This document shows, piece after piece, positions 25,401-32,792 of a DNA stretch of 64,000 nucleotides (position 1 is its first letter; each line of letters begins with the position of its first letter). This stretch comes from Piscicola geometra (taxonomy: Eukaryota > Annelida > Clitellata > Hirudinida > Piscicolidae): positions 6,760,003 through 6,824,002 of the forward strand of contig OX030965.1 of NCBI GenBank assembly GCA_943735955.1, read 5' to 3'. The notes under the pieces are model-generated. The model ran no database searches. It was not told the DNA's origin and was given only the letters and a program-made list of their open reading frames with translations. Both the position numbers and the translations under genes were made by a program.

Positions 25401-28400
25401 ACAAAACTTCCACCACCTTCTCCCCAAGCACACCCAAGCCGCAGCAACCCCCTCCCACACACAGCATCTCCTGCATACGCTCCTCTTGCTGATCTGTCCT
25501 CACCTTCTTCTTGCTCTCAACCTGTGTACCAGTGGTCAAGTGGTTAAGCACTCTGCCCTTAACCCGGAAGGTTGTAGATTCGAATCCTACGAATCCCTCA
25601 TAGTACATACAGATTTGTGCAAGGAATAACTTTCAGTATTGTAAATAATGGCCTAGAAGCACATTCTGTATCAGATAATAAATTATTATTATTAATATTA
25701 TTATTATTATTATTATTGTTATTGTTGTTGTTGTTGTTATTACCTGTTTCTTCCTCTTTTCATGCAACTCCTGTAACTTTAGGCGCTTCTTTTCCACCTC
25801 TGCTTGTAGTATCTTGTAGTGACGATGACGATGATGACGATGATGATGATGATGATGATGATAATGATGATTTGTTGCTTATGTTAAGGAGTTGGATGAT
25901 TGAAAGCTTATTATAGCTTAGTGAGGTTTCCAGTCAATACAAAATCGTGGGAGAATTTTCATCAATTCAAAAGATGAAAAGTGTATTATGCTCCTAAATA
26001 ATATTAAAAAATAAATGCAAAGTTGAGCGCCACAGAATGTCCAAACATACAGGGTCATTGGTGGTTGCGTCATCAATGATGAAACCCACTGATCCAGTCT
26101 CCGAAGCATCCTCATCCGTCTTAAGGAAAGAGGGCGATGATGAGGCGTTGGATTTAAGTTCACTTTTAAGCGTTTTATCTTCGCTTTTTTTAGTTTTTTG
26201 GTTATTGTTGTTGTTGTCGTTGATGTTTTCGTTGTTGTTGTTGTTGTTGTTGAGAGATTTGTTTTCAGATCTACCATCGCTTGACTGACTGTTGGACATT
26301 CTAGAGCTCCTGGTAGTAGTAGTAGTGGCAGCGGCGTTTTTGCGGTAGCTTCCAATTTGCGGCTTGGGCCTCTTAGGTCCGTCTAGGTCGATTGTGAAAG
26401 ACTCAGGTTGGGGTCGGGGTTGTTTGGCGGCATGTTGTTGTTGTTGTTGTTGTAGTTGTAGTTGTTGTGGAGAGTTGCTGGTGCTGTTGTATTCGGTTTC
26501 GTAGAATGACGAAGCCAAGTTGTTGGTGGCTTCGAGGTTGTGGTAGATTTGTTGTTGTTGTTGTGGCGAGAGGTAGCCAGGGGAGGAGAATGAGTGGCGG
26601 GAGTGGGACAAGAGCGAAGGACGTCGATGGTGCTGATGATGATGCAGGGGGGAGTTGAACTCACTGGAGAAGCTGAGAGGAGGGTACGAACTGGAGGTCT
26701 GGTGTTGTCTGAATGCGTGCGTGAAGTCAGCTTCAGTGGAGTGGAAGTAGTCGGAGATGACGGAAGAAGGTCGCTGAAAGCTTTTACGCGCTGGAATATG
26801 ACTGGCTGTGGTGGTGGTACGATGGGCGGAGCTTGACTCCCTACGCGACCTCGAACCGTCTGGGAGGTACTGAGGTTGCCGAGTGGGTGACCTTGGGAAG
26901 CCGCCAAGACTGGTGTCTCGCTTGATTTTGTGACCTTCCCTCCTCCTGTCTAGACTTCTGAATTGAGAGTGGTAGGCCGACTGTACAGACGGTTGTTGTG
27001 GCTGCTGCTGCTGATGATGATGCAGTGGTGGTGGTGGTGGTGGTGGTGGCTGAGAAGGGTGGCTGTAGAGGTGGTTGTAGGGTGGAAATGGATAGTGCGG
27101 GTAGTAGCCAGGGGGTGTGTAGAGGGGGTAGTAGGGGTAGGGATGGTGGGGAGGGGCCATGGAGGGAGGGGGGTAGTGTGGAATGTCATTGCGGGGGAGA
27201 GTGTGGTACGCCATGGGATCTGCGTACAGGGGGACTTGTGGCGGCGTCATGTACCTGTCGTTGAAGACTGAGTCGTTGGTGAATGACCTGGTCGGGTAGG
27301 TGTCGTTGTTGTAGTGCTGGTTGCTGCCACTCCGATGTGACGGCAGCTGCTTCTGCTGCTGGATCCTCTGAGCCCTGCCCTGGCTGCTGTAGCGCTGGAA
27401 AGCTGAGCCTTCATCCTCACCATCAACACAATGGTTTCCTTGCTTGTTGTTGCTTGCAGCGTGGGATGCTGAAGAGAGGTAACCATCGGAAGAGTGTACT
27501 TCAGCTCTCTCCTGCAACACTTCTTCATCGTTGTTGTCATCGTCACCATCATCACCTTGAACCCCATCATCATCAGCACCATTATCATTATCACCCCCAA
27601 CATTATCATCATCAGCACCATCATTGTACCCTATTTGATCTTCGAAGACACCCTCATTGGCCACTCCATCTCCATCACCATCCACTCCACCATCCTCCAC
27701 TCCCTCAAAAGCACCATTATCATCTTGCACATCCTCCTCCTCCTCACCCTCCTCTTCCTCCTCATCGCCTTGACAACCAGCCTGGTTGCTAGGCAGATTG
27801 GCACGGACCTCTCTAGGAGCATTAGAGGAAGTGGGAGATTGCTCCAAGGCGTGCTGCAACGAAAGCTGCATTATCTCGCTCTGCAACTCGGTCAGGCTTG
27901 AGTTCAGTCTTTCCAGGGATGTGCCGTACGTGTTTTTATCGGATGATTTGGCGTTTGGTTTGGAAGGTCTGGCTGATTTCGAAATTTTGATTGTCGTTGG
28001 CTTGATCCACTTTCGTCTCTCGCCTGTGGAATGTTGTTGGTGATGTTGTGGCTGTTGTTGTAGTAGCTGTTGTTGTTGTTGTTGTTGAGGATATTGTTGT
28101 TGTCTTGAATGAAGCTGTTGTTTTAATGTTGCTGCAGGCTTGTTTCTACTGGACAGTTTAGAACCTGGAGGAGGTTGTTGTTGTTGTGGTTGTTGTGGTT
28201 GTTGTTGATGTTGTTGTTGTCTGGGTACAACTTGTTTGGTGGGAGAGGTCTTGGTGGTGAGTGGTGCTTTGAAGGGGAAGGGTTTGGGCGGGAATGGTTT
28301 TGTAGGTGAAGGCTTTTGTCGCAGGAGAGATTGTTGTTTGGTTGGTGATTGCAGCTTCGAAGTTGTTTTTGTTGGTGAGTGTTGTGGCAAGGTTCTGTGG

Positions 28401-29578
28401 CTGGGGCTGTAGTTGTGGTTGTTGGGCTGAGCAAGTCTTAGAGATGGTCTGACGAGTTGTTGCTTGTGTTGTTGCTGTTGTTGTTGCTGTTGTCTGGGAG
28501 TTTCAAATTGTTGCTGTTGATGTTGTCTGGGTGTTTCAAATTGTTGATGTTCATGTTGTCTGGGTGTTTCAAAATGTTGTTGTTGATGTAATTGTTGTTT
28601 CACAGGGCTTTTTGCATAGTTTCTGTTGCTTGCTTCATTATAAACATGGTTGTCTTCGTTATTGGTATCATAATTTGAATGATTTCTAGTACTTATAATA
28701 TTATCACTATCATTTCTATGGTTTCTGTCTTCCCTAAAGTTCCTATTATCACTCGCAAAAAGTTTTCCAAGGACATCACTGGACTCCTGGCCATAGTAAC
28801 TCTTGCTCATTTTTGCAACATCTCGACTTGTCTGCAACGACCGTGTGTTGTTGCTTTTTGAAATGGTGTTGAATTGGTTGTTGTTGTAGTTGTTATTCAG
28901 TGGGTTGTTGTTTAAATCAATGATGTTGTTGTTGCTTTCATTTTGTTGTAGTGTTGTGTCGCCATTGTTGTTGCTGTTGTTGTCACTTGATGGAAAGTGA
29001 GGGATGACGGAATTCCTGAAATTTTTGTTGTTTGAATCTTGCTTGGAAGGCCTTAGCAGCGAATGGAAAACCTGTTTGTTGACAGCATTTCTCTGTTGTG
29101 ACGCTTCTTGCTCCTGTCGTTTTTTTTCTGTTTCAATTCGTTTCCTCCGTTCTTCCAAACGCTTCCTGATGCTGACCAAGTCACTGTCACTCACCTGCTC
29201 GTGCGGATTGATGAGATTTCTCGAATCTAATTCAGTTTTGGTCAGCGTGCTAGAAAGAGTGGTTTTTTCTGCTGCTTGTTGTGGGTTTCTGCTTGGGATT
29301 CTGAATGTGCGTCTGGTAGATGAACCCTCAGACTGCTTGGTTAATTTAGTTGAGACGTCTGCATCGCCTTCATTCGTGGTGGTAGTTTCGGCATTCATTT
29401 TTCGAAAGTCGTCTGCTTGAAACCTCGGCTGGGCTGGGATGGCGGTGAAAGGGAAGGCTTCGTGCGGGTCGAGGATGAAGCCCTCTGCTGGTGGAGTGTG
29501 GTACTCTTCGGTCGGTGTGGAAGACTCACTGGTGCTTTTCATGCCCGTCAAATCAAGCGTCGAAGGCTTGCTAGCCAT
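22460..29578 (-). CDS. CAMSAP: CAMSAP/Patronin microtubule minus-end binding protein (no CH domain visible)
   Basis: Exons (minus): 26051-29578, 25744-25812, 25463-25521, 25081-25246, 24592-24709, 24277-24315, 23584-23702, 23104-23267, 22460-22643; phase is continuous, 1,481 residues. The C-terminal CKK domain (about 1326-1470) is clear: PKLFVKPNQKSNRSIV, VLFRDAGLQFRGVYSYSPE, IYGVGPR and the YKYNSG junction. CKK recognises microtubule minus ends. A conserved coiled coil, RKRLEERRKRIETEKK, sits at residues 134-165, and a second charged coiled coil (EKKRLKLQELHEKRKKQ, then QRRQAIFKQYLQRK) precedes the CKK. The 3.5-kb first exon is mostly Q, N, S and P low-complexity sequence with an acidic D/E tract. 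The start ATG at 29578 (CAAAATGGC) has an in-frame TGA just upstream. The family's N-terminal CH domain is absent; exons hidden far upstream are possible. Exon 24277-24315 is the weakest. Confidence 0.85.
22918..22994. repeat. Dispersed repeat, copy 2
   Basis: Matches 17967-18042 in the same orientation (ggtcttgaa, tttacgccacgt, aataatactcg, then tgtattgtattg). It lies in the last intron of the CAMSAP gene. Confidence 0.6.
23700..23945. repeat. G-rich GGGT/GGTT minisatellite
   Basis: Irregular repeats of ggtgggtgggttggtgagt type in the CAMSAP intron directly upstream (in gene orientation) of CKK exon 23584-23702. It reads as proline/threonine-rich frames on the minus strand; these are artefacts. 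Confidence 0.85.
24718..24890. repeat. 16-bp minisatellite (ggatggttggtgggtg)n
   Basis: About ten copies of a 16-bp G/T-rich unit in the CAMSAP intron adjoining exon 24592-24709. Confidence 0.85.
25525..25740 (+). repeat. tRNA-derived SINE in a CAMSAP intron
   Basis: A tRNA-like head (25525-25600) contains an A-box-like TGGTCAAGTGG and a B box AGATTCGAATCC, followed by a unique body and a (TTA)n tail from about 25680. No full cloverleaf is recovered, so it is not called a tRNA. It fills almost the entire 222-bp intron between exons 25744-25812 and 25463-25521. Its head abuts the splice acceptor, so it is in antisense orientation to CAMSAP. Confidence 0.7.
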
Positions 29579-30104
29579 TTTGTGTCAAGGCCTCTTAAAA
29601 CATCCCTGCAGCTCTAAACTGCCGAGGTTTGTGAGCTTTTAAATGTCTATTTAAACAACTTGATTCTGATTAAAATATTATTTGCTTTTGCGAAAATTGA
29701 AAAGTACAAATTTTTGTTGCATACGTTTCTGACCGGGCATCTAATTTTAATAAAAAGTGAAATACTAGATTATGAATCGTCGAAACAAAAAGAAAATGAA
29801 GTCGCAGCCACCTGGTGACAGAAAAATATTAATCTTTTGCAAATTATTCTTATATTTTAAAAGCATTTCTTATTTCTAATTGTTTGAAAAATACATTTTA
29901 TAATAATAATAATAAAGTAAACACACATGTGTGTACACAGTAATATCACGAGTGTTAGTAGTTATCACGTGTTTACAAATACACACAAATCCTACACTTC
30001 CATTCTGCATTGCCTAAATTGAATTTGAACCAGACAACTGATGAACACAAAAATAAATTATTAATTAAAGCTATTTATTTAAATTTATAAAGAATTATTC
30101 ATTG
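29579..30104. promoter_or_regulatory. Shared head-to-head region of CAMSAP and RRAGC
   Basis: 526 bp separate the two divergent start codons. The sequence is AT-rich and shows no clear TATA box for either gene. It must hold both 5' UTRs and probably a bidirectional promoter, unless CAMSAP has exons further upstream. Confidence 0.45.
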
Positions 30105-31392
30105 ATGGCTGAAGGAGGTACGATAGATGAGATTGAGCCACAGCCCAGGATCCTCCTACTGGGACTCAGGAAGAGTGGCAAGTCGTCCATCCACAAAGTC
30201 GTCTTTCACAAAATGTCGCCTGGAGACACGCTTTTTCTGGAGAGCACAACGCAACTAGTTAAAGAAGGTGCATGCTTGTATTACATTGAAATGATAACAC
30301 TAACGGTTAGTGACTAACCTATTTAATATTCTTTTTACTAAATCAAATATTTCATGAATACTTGCATCTCACGCCAGACTTTTCGAGTGGCTCGTTCATC
30401 CAGTTCCAGATCTGGGACTGCCCGGGCCAGCAGGACTACTCCGACCCTAGCAAAGTGGACAGGGAGTACATGTTTGGAAAGAAGGGAGCTCTCATCTTCG
30501 TGATCGATGCGCAGGTTGTTGCCAAAGTCATTTATTTTTATTTTTATTTTTTCTTTTTTTTTAAATAATATACTTAAAATAAATTTTTTTCCTAAACATA
30601 TTTATCTTTTTTTATACGTATATTTTAATGCAATTTTGGCAACGCAGGATGACTACAACGATGCCTTGGACATGTTGAGCAGGGTGTTCAAGACAGCTTA
30701 TCAAACGAATCCATCCCTCAAGTTTGAAGTCTTCATCCATAAAATAGGTGTTGCATGGAGAAAGAGTTGATTTTAGCTATTAAAATTATTTATTAATAAT
30801 TACTTTTCTTATAGTAATGAATATTCAAGAATATAAATTTTTGTATTAATTAATATTCAAGATTTATTAGAATATAATTTTTTAAATTAAATATTTAAGA
30901 TTTAGAATATAAATATTACTTATTTATGTAAATCTCCCCAGATGGAGTGAATGATGATCAGAAATTTGAAACTCACCGCTACATAAATGATCGAGCCACT
31001 GAGGACCTCAAGTCAGAAGATGTAAACGACCTTCACTTGAGGTTTTGTCACTCCCAACTTTTAACTTTTTCATGGCATTCACGAACATTTATATATTAAA
31101 CTTTTATTCTTATTAATCTTAATATTATTTATTATTCATTATGATTAGTTGGTCTTAAAGCTTGTATCTGTTAACGTCATGTTATACAAATTTGTCACTG
31201 TATTGTTTTGTATTTAATTGTATCTCTTTTTAAAATGCCTATATCGTTTTCAATGCGAATGCTACTTTCCCGCCTTGCAGCATCCACCTGACGAGCATTT
31301 ACGACCACTCGATCTACGAGGCGTTCAGTAAAGTCGTTCAGAAACTGATCGGACCACTGCACCTCCTCGAAACCATGCTCACCCTCTTTTCA

Positions 31393-31490
<98 letters not shown>

Positions 31491-32496
31491 AGTGGGTTTT
31501 TTTGGTTTTATTGCCATTTAAAAAATATATTATGAAATAAACTAAAATCCATCTTTCACATATTTAATTACCTTTAATTGCTATTAATAGATCATCATCA
31601 TCAAGTAACAAACACGCGCACACAGAACTCAGGCATAGACAAAGTGTACCTCTTTGACATCGTCACGAAGATCCACGTGGCGGCTGACATCCACCCGATC
31701 GAGAACGAGATGTATGAGTTGTGTTGTGACATGATCGACGTCGCCCTGGACATCACCAGCCTTTATGGGTGCGTGCGTGCGTGCATTTGTGAGGGGGCTG
31801 GGAGGAGTGGGGAGAGGTGGGGTGGTGAATATTTTTTGTGTGCATTGGTGGATAAGGGAGCATGTTGGGTATGTATTTAGTGGGGGCGTTGGTGCATAAG
31901 GGGGTGGGGGTGAGGGTATTGAGGATGAAGGTAGTGGATTGTAAATGAAGTTTCTTTCTATTTAATTTTCCTCCTTGTCCAAAACGTACTTAATAGACCT
32001 GAGTCTTTAGCTCATCACCTACGAACAGAGAGAACGACGACGACACGGAGTACAGCGGCTTCGACGACGAATCCAGCTCCATCATCAAACTCAACACACA
32101 ATACGTCCTCTACCTCATCCAGGTTCTTGTTGTTCTCGTCAAGGCAATCAATGGCCGCCAGTTTTGTTTAGTAAACTAATTGTTCGTCTGTTTTTTGAAG
32201 ATTTTTTTACGAAATTTTTTTTATGATTAAATGTTCGGTTATTCAGGTGAACAAGCATTTGGCAGTTGTTTGCATAATACAGGAGAAGAACTTCCAAAAG
32301 AGAGGTTGTATTTATAGAAAATGTTACCCATAAAGCCCATCAAAACCACCATCATTCAACTACAACCATAGGCACCATCGACTACAACTTCGAACTCTTG
32401 AAGAAGAAAATCAACCAGACTCTGGAGCAATACAACCCGCTCAAGAACCGAAAATCCCTCACTTCTTCCCTACAGCACCTTGCACAACCCGACTGA
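30105..32496 (+). CDS. RRAGC: Ras-related GTP-binding protein C/D (Rag GTPase)
   Basis: Exons 30105-30267, 30378-30514, 30648-30747, 30942-31041, 31281-31395, 31626-31768, 32011-32122, 32247-32304, 32372-32496; phase is continuous, 350 residues. RagC/D pairs with RagA/B on the lysosome and recruits mTORC1 in response to amino acids. Visible motifs are the P-loop GLRKSGKSS, the RagC-type [17 protein letters not shown], the G3 block [13 protein letters not shown], and VFIHKIDGVNDD, followed by the roadblock-type C-terminal half with the ELCCDMIDV and [11 protein letters not shown] blocks. The short N-terminus lacks the approximately 50-residue extension of human RagC. The ATG at 30105 is chosen over the upstream in-frame TTG. 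The donor of exon 5 lies inside a GT microsatellite. Vertebrate RagC and RagD arose from one ancestor, so C versus D is not meaningful here. Confidence 0.92.
31147..31225. repeat. Dispersed repeat, copy 3 (diverged)
   Basis: Starts ttggtcttaaagc and ends tgtattgttttgtatttaa, resembling 17967-18042 and 22918-22994. It lies in an RRAGC intron. Confidence 0.4.
31395..31487. repeat. (GT)n microsatellite at an RRAGC splice donor
   Basis: About 46 GT units beginning at the exon boundary. Exon 31281-31395 ends TCT and the intron opens directly with the repeat. Confidence 0.95.
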
Positions 32497-32632
32497 ATTA
32501 CCGTTACAATGTATCGCTTTTCAAAATGTATTTGTATGATAACGTCTTCCCTTTGAATGGTTTCGTTCTTTAAGGATCAACTGACCTTTAATTTAACACC
32601 GTCCTCGATGAATTCTGATTAAATTGCTTCGG

Positions 32633-32638
32633 AATAAA
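32633..32638 (+). terminator. Poly(A) signal of RRAGC
   Basis: AATAAA 137 bp after the stop codon, the first canonical hexamer downstream. The RPL19 signal on the other strand lies only about 90 bp away, so the two genes converge closely. Confidence 0.6.
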
Positions 32639-32720
32639 AGCTTTAAACGTTCAACTATCTACATTGCTGCAAGAACACTTAATTATTATGCGTAATTAGA
32701 AAGATGAATATTTGTGGGTA

Positions 32721-32726
32721 TTTATT
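32721..32726 (-). terminator. Poly(A) signal of RPL19
   Basis: AATAAA on the minus strand (TTTATT on plus), 67 bp after the RPL19 stop codon. Confidence 0.6.
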
Positions 32727-32792
32727 GTAACAGCAACGAATCAAGATGACGAAGACCAATCACGGAAGAGCAGCAGACGAGATGCCGACCAA

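Noticed and set aside
25525..25600. A tRNA gene
   Set aside because: A and B box-like sequences are present, but no full acceptor or anticodon stem, and it continues into a SINE body and (TTA)n tail.
30102..30104. RRAGC start at the in-frame TTG
   Set aside because: ATG at 30105 immediately follows; a TTG start is not expected in an animal gene.
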